From positions 1-26,043 of the IMG/VR virus record IMGVR_UViG_3300042502_000314: a DNA stretch of 26,043 nucleotides. One strand, written 5' to 3'. Shown here in pieces: positions 1 through 7,420 of the stretch. The notes under the pieces are model-generated. The model made no database searches, was not told where the DNA came from, and saw only the letters and a program-made list of their open reading frames with translations. This DNA comes from a virus. Both the position numbers and the translations under genes were made by a program. Positions within the stretch are counted from its first letter, which is position 1. Each line of letters starts with the position of its first letter.

Positions 1-928
1 AGCCAAACTGGTGTAGATCGGCATAGCTATCGATAAATTTATAACCACGAACACGCATCCCATTGGCCACAAAATCGCGGTGCGCGTTTTCGTGCTGGAA
101 CAGCCCGCAGTTGTGATGGTGGCCAGCTACATACAGATGCGCCCAGTCTTCCATCTGCGCCGCCCGAAGCGGGCCGTGCATCGGGTTCCAAATGCTGTTG
201 CCCTTGAAGTTGTGGGCAGCCCAGAGACGTATCTCTTTGCCGTTGGGGCTAACCATTGTGACCTTCGCCTGCCAATCTTCCATGGTCACGTAATTCGGGC
301 GATGGCCTTCAAAAAAGTCTCGCCCTACAGGGCCGTCCCACATGTCGTGGTTCCCATGAAGCCAAAGGAACCATGGGATACCTCTTTCGGCGAGATAGTG
401 CTTCACAAGCCTCTTGGCGTTGTGTGCACCCATCTCCTGGTTGGCGTAAAGCTTCGCCAGGCGACCAACCCAGTCGTTCGTAACGTCGCCGATATTGACC
501 GCATACAGATGCTCGGTGCCAGCCATAAGCTCGCAGTGATCCTCCCAAAGCGGAAGGTTGCAGCCGTCATCGTCAAGGTGCGGATCGCCCACGAACATCA
601 GCGCATATGGGCCATGCGTCGGCACCTTGAACCGCCGCCAGCGCTTCGCCAATACGTTCGCGTGCTTGCGCTCGAAGGCGCTTTTCTTGTAGGTGACAAG
701 CTGCTCAATCGGCAGGTCAGGGTCGGGCAATGGTGCGGCCTGCGGAACCTCGGGGGCTTCAAGCGGCACCGCCTCGATCAGCCCGGCATTACGAGCTTTG
801 TAAATGCGGTCTTGAAATGCGGATCGGGACAGACCCAGTTTGCGCGCCGCCGCGCTTAGTGATTTTTCCTGCTTTAAGGCGGCAATAGCTTCGTGCATCA
901 TGGCATCAGTTGTGGCTGGTGTCGGCAC
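1..928 (-). CDS. Metallophosphoesterase with N-terminal helix-turn-helix (3' end outside the window)
   Basis: The minus-strand frame is open from the left edge to position 928, giving at least 309 residues. It carries the calcineurin-like metallophosphoesterase motifs in order: GDPH (114-117), GD in NIGDV (147-148), GNHD (192-195), a His in AAHN (239) and GHHH (269-272). These residues bind two metal ions in phosphodiesterases and phosphatases of this superfamily. Residues 23-47 look like a helix-turn-helix (SLSAAARKLGLSRSAF), suggesting DNA binding; a proline-rich linker (about 54-73) joins the two parts. The start is uncertain. A GTG at 928 has a weak GAG eight bases upstream, while an ATG pair at 901/898 has no visible ribosome binding site. 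The gene lies 42 bases after the preceding late gene and in the same direction. The enzyme fold is clear; the substrate cannot be read from sequence. Confidence 0.88.
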   Translation of the reverse strand, partial: MPTPATTDAMMHEAIAALKQEKSLSAAARKLGLSRSAFQDRIYKARNAGLIEAVPLEAPEVPQAAPLPDPDLPIEQLVTYKKSAFERKHANVLAKRWRRFKVPTHGPYALMFVGDPHLDDDGCNLPLWEDHCELMAGTEHLYAVNIGDVTNDWVGRLAKLYANQEMGAHNAKRLVKHYLAERGIPWFLWLHGNHDMWDGPVGRDFFEGHRPNYVTMEDWQAKVTMVSPNGKEIRLWAAHNFKGNSIWNPMHGPLRAAQMEDWAHLYVAGHHHNCGLFQHENAHRDFVANGMRVRGYKFIDSYADLHQFG

Positions 929-970
929 ATGGTTTACTCGCGCTGTTGACGGGATAGGTTATTGAGCGGG

Positions 971-1252
971 CTATCTCTGCCGCACGCGGTAAAGCACGCT
1001 GCGCTCGTCAATCCGGCCTTGGTTGGTCGTGATCTGGCAGGTCACGACATAATCCGTGCCAGCAGCCCCGCCGCTGATGCGATAGGAAACCGCGCCCGTC
1101 GCCTGTGCCACCTGATCGACCGTGATGCCTGCGGGCGCGGTCATTGATTGCGCGGTGATCGTTTCGCCGTTTTGAAGCCAATCTGCCCAGTTGATCCCGT
1201 GGCGCAAAGTGGCCTGCGGGTCTTTCGGTGGTGCGGTGAATGTGTAGTTCAT
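971..1252 (-). CDS. Small structural protein with Ig-like/beta-sandwich character (93 aa)
   Basis: This short protein begins MNYTFTAPPKDPQATL, then has a GINWADWLQNGETI segment and a beta-rich C-terminal half (ISGGAAGTDYVVTCQITT) ending RSVLYRVRQR. That pattern matches a widespread small phage protein family, usually annotated as hypothetical or Ig-like and found near capsid or fibre genes; this is from family knowledge, not a search. I place the start at the ATG at 1252, because the longer frame would begin with TTG and the ATG gives a TGATG overlap with the stop of the preceding repeat protein. It is probably a virion surface or fibre-associated component. Confidence 0.75.
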   Translation of the reverse strand: MNYTFTAPPKDPQATLRHGINWADWLQNGETITAQSMTAPAGITVDQVAQATGAVSYRISGGAAGTDYVVTCQITTNQGRIDERSVLYRVRQR

Positions 1253-3321
1253 CAAGCGGCCTCTTGTATGACGATGAAAACGGTCTGCTCAGGCTCGACA
1301 GTGAAGACGGTCTGCTCGGACTCGACAGTGAAGACAGTCTGCTCGGGCTCGACAGTGAAGGTGAGGCTCGGAGCGAAAATAACGAAATCGCTATAGCTGC
1401 CAAGCGCGCTTGCCGTTGCGACCAGCGTTAGGGCAGGAGCGACCGCCGCGCCGGAACCCTCGACAGGCTGGGCCGCAGTGGAACCGTCGCCCGATGCAAC
1501 CGGCTGCGATAGAGACAGCGCGGGGGCGACAGCGGCACCAGTGCCAGTGACACCAGAAACGACAAACTCGCCAGACGCGGATGCGACCGGAGCGTCGAGT
1601 GTCAGGGCTGGGGCGACAGCAGCAGCCGTGCCGCTGACCGGCGCGATATGTGCTGCCGCGCCGTCAGCCGTGGCGGATAGCGTCAGCGCGGGGGCCGTGG
1701 CCTCGGCGGTGCCGGTAACGCCTGCTGCGACAAAATCACCACTTGCGCTGGCAACAGGCGCGTCGAGCGTGAGGTTCGGCGCAACTGCGCTGGCCGTGCC
1801 TGTAACGCCTGAGACGACAAACTCGCCAGACGCTGCCGCCGCCGGATTGTCGAGGGTAAGGTTCGGCGCAACCGCCACGCCTGTGCCGGTGACGGGATCG
1901 ACGGAATAGTCCCCCGCCGCCGAGGCCACCGGAGCGTCGAGCGTCAGAGCCGGAGCGATGGCTTCGGCAGTGCCGGTAACGGCAGCGCCAAACGTGCCCG
2001 AGGCTGATGCGGTCGGCGCGTCAAGCGTCAGGTTCGGCGCAACCGCCGCACCTGTGCCGGTGACACCGGATACGACATACTCGCCGGAAGCCGCTGCGGT
2101 AGGCGCATCAAGCGTGATCGCAGGGGCGATAGCCTCGGCGGTGCCAGTGACACCGGCAACCGTATATGCACCGTCGCCCGCTGCGGTAGGCGCATCAAGC
2201 GTCAGGGCAGGCGCAACAGCATCGCCCGTGCCAGTGACAGCATCAACCGCATAAGCACCGGAAGCCGATGCAACAGGTGCATCAAGCGTCAGGTTCGGCG
2301 CGACAGCTTCCGCGGTGCCGGTAATGCCCGCGACCGTGAAAGCGCCGTCGCCCGCAGCGGTAGGCGCGGCAAGCGTCAGGTTCGGCGCAACCGCTGCACC
2401 CGTGCCAGTTACACCCGCGCCGCCAATCGCCGTAACCGTAAACGTGCCACTGCTGTTGAACGTGTGAACCGTGTCAGAGCCAACGGTCGTGACCGTCCCG
2501 CCCGTGGCGGTCATAGCAGCCGTGGCGTAGCGGAGGATGACTACGCCAGAGCCGCCTGCGCCGCCAAACCCTTGTCTTGCGCCGCCGCCACCCCCGCCCG
2601 TGTTGGCTGTGCCAGCGCCACCAGTTGCGTTGTCCGCGCCAGCACCGCCACCGCCGCTGCCACCTAGGCCAGAACGCCCAGCGCCGCCCCCGCCTGCATA
2701 GGTAACAGCCGAACCACTGATTGATGAGCTAACACCCGCGCCGCCATCACCGCCGATAGGCGCAATGGTTCCCGCGATACCGTCGCCGCCAACCGCCCCC
2801 GCGCCGCCCCCGCCACCAGCGATGAAGTTTTCATCTCCGGTGCCAAGATCGCCGCCCGCGTTGCCTTGCCCAGATGTGCCGGAACCGCCAACGCCGGTTG
2901 TGCGCCCCCCGCCGCCGCCCGAACCGCCCGAAGCGCCGTCAGGCGTATCCAGTGCGTTACCGCCGCCACCGCCAATAGCGATCAGGCTATTGAACGACGA
3001 GTTGCCGCCGTTGCCGCCACGGTCAGTGTAGCCCGAACTTGCAGGAACGCCGCCAGCGCCGACCGTGACGGTGTAAGAACCCGTCGCCGTGATGGATGAA
3101 GTGCCGGTGAGTAAGCCACCCGCCCCGCCACCGCCGGACGCAAGCCCGAAGTCACCCCGGCCACCCGCCCCACCGCCAGCGACGATCAGGTGCTGGACAG
3201 TAACAGCGCCAGACGCGGGTGTGGGGATCAATTCATCCGCGAACCAACCTTCCGGCAGAACCTTGGCGCCAAACCAAGCCTTCGGGTCTAGGGTTGCATC
3301 GAACGCACCAAAACGGGCCAT
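1252..3321 (-). CDS. Large glycine-rich, repeat-containing virion surface/adhesin-like protein (689 aa)
   Basis: There are three regions. Residues 1-45 are a non-repetitive head with several Trp residues. Residues about 46-265 are glycine-rich, with many GGGGG runs, and close with GSGVVILRY, the usual end of glycine-rich phage and surface domains that may fold as polyglycine-II sandwiches. Residues 306-655 are twelve tandem units of about 29 residues with consensus GTGxAVAPxLTLDAP, followed by about 14 variable residues ending in V-T. The C-terminus (655-681) has three copies of FTVEPEQTV. The gene follows the 72-residue ORF after three bases. Its position suggests a fibre, tip adhesin or capsid decoration; the exact role is unknown. 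Its composition makes homology searches prone to false hits. Confidence 0.85.
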   Translation of the reverse strand: MARFGAFDATLDPKAWFGAKVLPEGWFADELIPTPASGAVTVQHLIVAGGGAGGRGDFGLASGGGGAGGLLTGTSSITATGSYTVTVGAGGVPASSGYTDRGGNGGNSSFNSLIAIGGGGGNALDTPDGASGGSGGGGGRTTGVGGSGTSGQGNAGGDLGTGDENFIAGGGGGAGAVGGDGIAGTIAPIGGDGGAGVSSSISGSAVTYAGGGGAGRSGLGGSGGGGAGADNATGGAGTANTGGGGGGARQGFGGAGGSGVVILRYATAAMTATGGTVTTVGSDTVHTFNSSGTFTVTAIGGAGVTGTGAAVAPNLTLAAPTAAGDGAFTVAGITGTAEAVAPNLTLDAPVASASGAYAVDAVTGTGDAVAPALTLDAPTAAGDGAYTVAGVTGTAEAIAPAITLDAPTAAASGEYVVSGVTGTGAAVAPNLTLDAPTASASGTFGAAVTGTAEAIAPALTLDAPVASAAGDYSVDPVTGTGVAVAPNLTLDNPAAAASGEFVVSGVTGTASAVAPNLTLDAPVASASGDFVAAGVTGTAEATAPALTLSATADGAAAHIAPVSGTAAAVAPALTLDAPVASASGEFVVSGVTGTGAAVAPALSLSQPVASGDGSTAAQPVEGSGAAVAPALTLVATASALGSYSDFVIFAPSLTFTVEPEQTVFTVESEQTVFTVEPEQTVFIVIQEAA
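1279..1359 (-). repeat. Three tandem 27-bp coding repeats
   Basis: Three consecutive 27-base copies differ by only a few substitutions and encode FTVEPEQTV, FTVESEQTV and FTVEPEQTV near the C-terminus of the 689-residue protein. The unit length is a multiple of three, so gain or loss of a copy keeps the frame. Confidence 0.92.
1372..2406 (-). repeat. Twelve tandem ~87-bp coding repeats
   Basis: Units of 27-29 codons repeat from residue 306 onward of the 689-residue protein, with conserved GTG/GTA-x-A-V-A-P-x-L-T-L cores and variable ends; the twelfth is degenerate. Nine of the first eleven units are exactly 29 residues. The DNA copies have diverged at many third positions, so the array is not freshly amplified. 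Confidence 0.9.
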
Positions 3322-3324
3322 CGC

Positions 3325-3543
3325 TTACTCCTCTAGCAGAGGATCGGGCTCAGGCTCTGGTGGCGGCGGGGCTAGCCATTCGCCACCAGCATAGAACCAT
3401 CCCGGCCCGACATATTCAGGACATTCGATCTCATCAATGCCATCAGGCAGATGGTTCCAATACGTCACGCCGTCCCAACGGCAGGTGTTCCACACCCAGC
3501 CATCCGCGACACGCACCAAGGCGAATTTCTTCCCGCTCACCAT
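3325..3543 (-). CDS. Small tail-fibre-associated protein, Trp- and Pro-rich (72 aa)
   Basis: The protein is rich in Trp and ends in a proline/glutamate tail (PPPPEPEPDPLLEE). The segment VGPGWFYAGGEWLAPPPP resembles the VGWxYxxGxFxxP motif found in many short phage proteins beside tail fibres. The start overlaps the stop of the upstream glycine-rich gene by seven bases, and three bases separate its own stop from the next gene, so it belongs to the same transcription unit. It may be a small fibre component or an assembly helper; the sequence does not decide. Confidence 0.75.
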   Translation of the reverse strand: MVSGKKFALVRVADGWVWNTCRWDGVTYWNHLPDGIDEIECPEYVGPGWFYAGGEWLAPPPPEPEPDPLLEE

Positions 3544-4838
3544 GATATGATAATCCCGAAGCCCGCGCCGCCGTTGCCACCTTTGCCACCGACGCCGGGG
3601 TTCATGCCGACACCGCCGCCCCCACCACCGCCGCCACCTTTGCCGCCATTGCCGCCCGCCGCGCCTGCCGTGGATGCCGTGACAGTTGTGCCGCCCCCGC
3701 CCCCACCTGTGCCGCCTACGATGCCGTCAGTGTCAACGCCGTTTTGGCCTGCCGTGGGCGATGCACCGCTCGTGCCTGCCGCGCCACCAAGCCCGCCCGC
3801 CGTAGCGCCAACGCTGTTGCCTGTGCCGCCGCCCGCCGTAGCGCCTATGTTTGCCGGGACGTTACTGTGACAACCGCCCGAGCCGCCACCGCCGCCGCCA
3901 AACCGGGCATTGCCGCCCGCCACCATCACAGGCACGGTTGCGCTGTTGCTCGATCCACCCCCGCCAGAACCGCCTTCCCATGTTGGGCCAAACGGCGATG
4001 AGTTGCTGCCGTTTGTGGGTTGCCCGGAAGCCGCCGAGGCGTTCACAGCCCCTTGATTGATGCCATGAAAACCTGCGCCGCCGCCGCCCGTAGTAGCAAG
4101 AGCACTGGTCTGACCGCCAGTTCCCGCAGCCCCGCCATAAGCAAACAGCAACGTATAGGTCGATGCGCGGGCAGCCGAGTATCTTCCATCAGCGCCAGTC
4201 GTGCCAGCTTGACCAGCTAACCCGCCAGGGCCACCGCCGCCGCCAGCGCCGATAATCACACGAAATTGTTCAGGCAGTTCATCGGTCAGATAAAGCTGGC
4301 TGACGCACGCGCCCCCGCCACCGCCCGAGCCGCCCTTAGCGACAGCGGCAGTTGCGAGCGAGGCACCGCCACCGCCGCCACCGCCTCCGCCCCACAGCCG
4401 GATCAGGGTCAGCCCGGTGCGCGGGCCTGCGGGTTTAGTCCAAGTCCCGCCGGGAGCGTCAAACGTCTGGATGTTAGCCGAGGGGAACGGCGAAGCTACT
4501 CGCCATCCGCATTTCTCGTCAAAGGTCACGCCGGTCTGCGCTGGCACAGACCCCGCCCACAGATCGGCAACAGTCGTGCCGTCAGTGTGGCGGATAACGA
4601 TGTTCTGCGCCGCCGTGGCGTGGTCGTTAAACACGCTCAGGAACTTGATCTTGCGCGTGGTCGATGCACCGGGACTAGCCACAACGTCCGTCGTGGTTGC
4701 CGCCCCAATGCTGGTGTCTGTGCGGTCTGGCGTTACAGTCGTGCCAGACAAGTCCGTGAAGGTCGCATGAACATGCACCGGGTTTGCGCTCGATGTCACG
4801 ACCTGCAATTTGTCGGAGGTGGATGCCAGATAGATCAT
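3537..4838 (-). CDS. Glycine-rich tail adhesin-like protein, copy 2 (433 aa)
   Basis: Residues 1 to about 125 form a beta-rich domain shared with the upstream neighbour (TTTDVVASPGASTTRKIKF, HTDGTTVADLWAGSVPAQTG). Then comes a TWTKPAG segment and about 290 residues dominated by glycine runs, ending GFGIIISW. Glycine-rich domains of this kind in phage adhesins such as T-even gp38 fold as polyglycine-II sandwiches at the fibre tip; applying that here is inference. The gene has the same length (433) as the preceding gene and lies four bases after it, so the pair is a tandem duplication that has diverged. It is probably a receptor-binding or tip protein. Confidence 0.85.
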   Translation of the reverse strand: MIYLASTSDKLQVVTSSANPVHVHATFTDLSGTTVTPDRTDTSIGAATTTDVVASPGASTTRKIKFLSVFNDHATAAQNIVIRHTDGTTVADLWAGSVPAQTGVTFDEKCGWRVASPFPSANIQTFDAPGGTWTKPAGPRTGLTLIRLWGGGGGGGGGASLATAAVAKGGSGGGGGACVSQLYLTDELPEQFRVIIGAGGGGGPGGLAGQAGTTGADGRYSAARASTYTLLFAYGGAAGTGGQTSALATTGGGGAGFHGINQGAVNASAASGQPTNGSNSSPFGPTWEGGSGGGGSSNSATVPVMVAGGNARFGGGGGGSGGCHSNVPANIGATAGGGTGNSVGATAGGLGGAAGTSGASPTAGQNGVDTDGIVGGTGGGGGGTTVTASTAGAAGGNGGKGGGGGGGGGVGMNPGVGGKGGNGGAGFGIIISW

Positions 4839-4842
4839 CGCG

Positions 4843-6144
4843 TCACCACGAAATCACGATGCAGTAGCCATCACCGCCGACGCCGCCCGCGCCGCCAAGG
4901 CCCGGATTGCTGCCACGGCCACCGCCGCCGCCACCACCACCGCCAAGCCCGCCTGCGCCGCCCGCAGCGCCGCTTGTAGAAGCCTGCACAGTCGATCCGC
5001 CACCGCCGCCGCCCGCGCCGCCAGTGTTGCCGTTAGTCGGCCCGCCCGCATCACCGGGCTGCGGTGCTGGGCCAGAAAGGCCGCTTACACCGCCACCGCC
5101 AGCCACAGAACTAAAGCCGCCGCCAGAAGACCCGGTAATCACAGCAGGAACTGCGGACGTTCCGCCGCCCGATCCGCCGCCACCGCCACCGAACAGCGAC
5201 CCGCCGCCCGCCGTCACCGCTGCCGCTGCGGACGAACCTCCCCCACCGCCGCCGCCCAAATGGGCGTAGTGGGAGCTACCAGCGCCAATCGTCCCGGTGA
5301 TTCCTTGAATGTCGAACCCCGGCCCTGTCGATGTTGGCTGTCCGCCGGTACCGGCAATCGCAGCAGACGCCGATGTGCCTGCGGAGTGACCACCCCCGCC
5401 GCCGCCACCACCAGTTGCAAGCGCGGAGTTTTGCCCGCCTCTCCCGCCGCCGCCACCATAGCCGGTCAGCAGCGCGCCGAATGTCGTGTTGCCCCCAACG
5501 CCGCCGTCACCGCCTGACCCGCCCGCCGTCGCGCCCGTGCCTGCCGAACCGCCTGCGCCAATGGTCACGCTTACCGTATCGCCAAGATCACTGGCGCGGA
5601 AAATGCGCTCAACAAAGCAGCCCCCACCGCCGCCACCGCCGCCTTTGGTAACGGTCGCAGTCGCCAGAGACGATCCCCCACCGCCGCCACCGCCTGCACC
5701 CCAGACGCGAGCCATAACCACCGCAGGAGTAAAGCTGGTCGGCTTGTTCCATGTGCCACTGGCGGCAAATATTTGGATATTCGTGGGCCGCGAATTGCCG
5801 GTTACAGTCCAGCCCTCGCCCTCAACATAGACAATCCCCGACTGCGCGGGCAGCGACACCGCATACAGGTCAACCGTGGTCGTGCCATCCGTGTGCTGGA
5901 TAGTGACCTTGTTCGCGTCCGTCGTGCTGTCGTTCCAGATGTTGACGAATTGCACGGCACGCGAGGTCGAAGCGGCAGGGCTCGCCACAATGTCAGTCGT
6001 GGTCGCGGTCGAGATGGATGTATTGAGCCGCCCCACCGTCACCGCACCGCTGGCGAGATCGGCAAAAGCCGAATGGACGCGAACATCGCCCGCCTGCGCT
6101 GTGACTAGCCGCAGCGTGTCGGATGTAGAATTGAGTAGGATCAT
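4843..6144 (-). CDS. Glycine-rich tail adhesin-like protein, copy 1 (433 aa)
   Basis: This is a paralogue of the gene just downstream. The N-terminal beta-rich domain carries TTTDIVASPAASTSRAVQF and HTDGTTTVDLYAVSLPAQSG at positions matching the other copy. After GTWNKPTSF it becomes a long glycine-rich region with many GGGGGG runs and ends GYCIVISW. A ribosome binding site (AGGAG) precedes the ATG at 6144. Together with the 689-residue protein it gives three glycine-rich surface proteins in one cluster. The likely role is host recognition at the tail tip or fibre; no specific receptor can be named. Confidence 0.85.
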   Translation of the reverse strand: MILLNSTSDTLRLVTAQAGDVRVHSAFADLASGAVTVGRLNTSISTATTTDIVASPAASTSRAVQFVNIWNDSTTDANKVTIQHTDGTTTVDLYAVSLPAQSGIVYVEGEGWTVTGNSRPTNIQIFAASGTWNKPTSFTPAVVMARVWGAGGGGGGGSSLATATVTKGGGGGGGGCFVERIFRASDLGDTVSVTIGAGGSAGTGATAGGSGGDGGVGGNTTFGALLTGYGGGGGRGGQNSALATGGGGGGGGHSAGTSASAAIAGTGGQPTSTGPGFDIQGITGTIGAGSSHYAHLGGGGGGGSSAAAAVTAGGGSLFGGGGGGSGGGTSAVPAVITGSSGGGFSSVAGGGGVSGLSGPAPQPGDAGGPTNGNTGGAGGGGGGSTVQASTSGAAGGAGGLGGGGGGGGGRGSNPGLGGAGGVGGDGYCIVISW

Positions 6145-6179
6145 ACGTCGCTCCTCTTATCGGCCACTTGGGCCTCCTA

Positions 6180-6617
6180 TTAGGCGTAAGAGGCGGTCTG
6201 GGTGACGGTGAGCGAGGTGACGGAAACCGAGCCGCCCGCCACGATCTGACCGCCAGACAGGTTCGACAGGTTCAGTTCCTGACCCGATGCGCCCGCCGTG
6301 CCCTGATAGACAACGGTCGTGCCGTTTGATGCCAGCAGCCGGAAGAAGGTCGGCGTGCCGGTCGCGTCCGCGCTGGTGTCAGCCGAGATGGCGTTGGCGG
6401 TGGCAACACCCGAAGACGCCGCGCCAAACGCGGTTGCGCCGAGGGTCAACTGCGCCAGCAGCGTGTTGCCCGAAAGCGCGCCGTCAGCATTCGCCGGTGC
6501 GGTGCCCGAGTAAATGCGCAGGCTTCCGTTGTTGACGGTGGCGGTAATGGCATTGAGCGCCGCATCGCGGGCAGCGTTGGCACCAGTGGTGCGCGAGGCA
6601 GAAGCAAAAGTTCCCAT
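6180..6617 (-). CDS. Phage structural protein of unknown role, Ala/Thr/Ser-rich (145 aa)
   Basis: The low-complexity protein begins MGTFASASRTTGANAARDAA, has LRIYSGTAPANAD and TFFRLLASNGTTVVYQGT segments, and ends in a valine/threonine-rich beta strand region (VSVTSLTVTQTASYA). Short proteins with the LRIYSG(T/S)xPA motif recur near phage fibre genes and are usually annotated as hypothetical structural proteins. AAAGGA lies 8 bases upstream of the ATG at 6617. It sits between the spanin genes and the first glycine-rich gene, so it opens the second adhesin cluster. Function is not established. Confidence 0.8.
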   Translation of the reverse strand: MGTFASASRTTGANAARDAALNAITATVNNGSLRIYSGTAPANADGALSGNTLLAQLTLGATAFGAASSGVATANAISADTSADATGTPTFFRLLASNGTTVVYQGTAGASGQELNLSNLSGGQIVAGGSVSVTSLTVTQTASYA

Positions 6618-6639
6618 GAGGTAATTCCTTTCGTGATAA

Positions 6640-7275
6640 TCAGGGCTGGGTGTGAAGCTGCCGTTCGACCCATTCGATCAGCGCGCCCAGTTGGGTCGCC
6701 TGCTGTTCTGCGATCTCGCGGCAGTGGATTTCAGTGGTCAGGTCTGGGGCAGGAAGTGCTCGACAATCGGGCGCTGCATCAGTTCGGGCGGCGGGGTCGC
6801 CGGTTTCGGGCACTGGCAAACCACCGGACGCACCTCCAACACTGGCGCGGGCTTGGGCTTGCAAGCGGGCAGCGCGAGCGCGAAGGTCAGCAATGCGGCG
6901 GCTGTAATCTTGGCGGACTTCATCGGTGATCTCCTCTTGACGGGCCACAACGCGGGCCAGTCGTTCGGCTTCCATGTGAGCGGCTTCGGCCTGCGCGTCC
7001 TCGTAAGCGCGCTTCGTGGCGATGTGGCGGGCTTCGGAAAGCTCCAGGTCAATGCGGATCGAGCGAACCTCGCCTTCAAGTTCCTTGGCGTAGGGCTTCC
7101 ATCCCTGCGGGCCGATGGTGCCGATCAGCGGAAGCTGGATCCGAAAGCCTTCAAGCCGCACGGTCTGGGTGCTGCACCCGACAACGGCGACAAGCAGTAA
7201 CAGAGCCGACAGCCCCAGCTTGATGCCGGTCAGGGCGTATCGCGGCGCGAGCCACGGCGGGAGAGGCGGCAGCAT
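6640..7275 (-). CDS. Rz-like inner-membrane spanin subunit (211 aa)
   Basis: A hydrophobic segment (residues about 18-33, GIKLGLSALLLLVAVV) is followed by a long charged, helix-forming region (about 62-145) and a C-terminal part ending CREIAEQQATQLGALIEWVERQ, a pattern seen in Rz proteins of phages. The i-spanin spans the periplasm with its partner and fuses inner and outer membranes in the last step of lysis. The ATG at 7275 forms TGATG with the stop of the preceding gene; an alternative ATG at 7293 would add six residues and overlap more. A lipobox-like VVGC at residues 31-34 is unusual for an i-spanin. The gene contains an Rz1-like gene in a different frame, which strongly supports the call. 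Confidence 0.85.
   Translation of the reverse strand: MLPPLPPWLAPRYALTGIKLGLSALLLLVAVVGCSTQTVRLEGFRIQLPLIGTIGPQGWKPYAKELEGEVRSIRIDLELSEARHIATKRAYEDAQAEAAHMEAERLARVVARQEEITDEVRQDYSRRIADLRARAARLQAQARASVGGASGGLPVPETGDPAARTDAAPDCRALPAPDLTTEIHCREIAEQQATQLGALIEWVERQLHTQP
6738..6923 (-). CDS. Rz1-like outer-membrane spanin lipoprotein, embedded in the Rz-like gene (61 aa)
   Basis: This frame lies wholly inside the Rz-like gene. From the ATG at 6923 it encodes a basic start (MKSAK), a hydrophobic signal segment (ITAAALLTFALALPA), Cys21 as the likely lipidated residue, and a proline-rich mature part (PATPPPELMQRP). Short proline-rich lipoproteins embedded in Rz are the hallmark of o-spanins. A strong ribosome binding site, AGGAG, lies seven bases upstream of the ATG. 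The longer frame from 7079 is not credible as a start because it would bury the signal peptide. The -2 Pro in the lipobox (LPAC) is not typical. Confidence 0.85.
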   Translation of the reverse strand: MKSAKITAAALLTFALALPACKPKPAPVLEVRPVVCQCPKPATPPPELMQRPIVEHFLPQT

Positions 7276-7418
7276 CAGAAACTCCAAACCCATTGCGCGG
7301 CTTTCACCAGCACGGTTGCGATGGCGAACAGCGCCGCCCCCGCGCCAAGCAGCGACAGCACGGCGAACGCGGTGAAGGCCACGATGGCCTTGCGCTCTTG
7401 CTCAGGGCTGGGGAGCAT
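7275..7418 (-). CDS. Small membrane protein in the lysis cassette (47 aa)
   Basis: The reading frame from the ATG at 7418 to the TGA at 7277-7275 encodes MLPSPEQERKAIVAF, then a hydrophobic stretch (about 13-39) rich in Ala and Leu, and a short end (AAQWVWSF). One transmembrane helix is likely. It begins three bases after the lysozyme stop and its own stop overlaps the Rz start. Single-helix proteins here may be holins, antiholins or membrane accessory proteins; the sequence alone does not choose between these. Confidence 0.75.
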   Translation of the reverse strand: MLPSPEQERKAIVAFTAFAVLSLLGAGAALFAIATVLVKAAQWVWSF

Positions 7419-7420
7419 CG

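Noticed and set aside
80-859. 259-residue plus-strand reading frame
   Set aside because: It is the antisense shadow of the metallophosphoesterase, whose minus-strand frame has a full set of catalytic motifs; no ribosome binding site or recognised domain on the plus strand.
1279-2406. Tandem repeats considered as a CRISPR array
   Set aside because: Repeat units are adjacent without unique spacers, in frame inside a coding gene, and encode repeating protein; no cas genes.
2765-3031. Proline-rich plus-strand frames opposite the glycine-rich genes
   Set aside because: Glycine codons GGN read as CCN (Pro) on the opposite strand; these frames are mirror images of the polyglycine regions.
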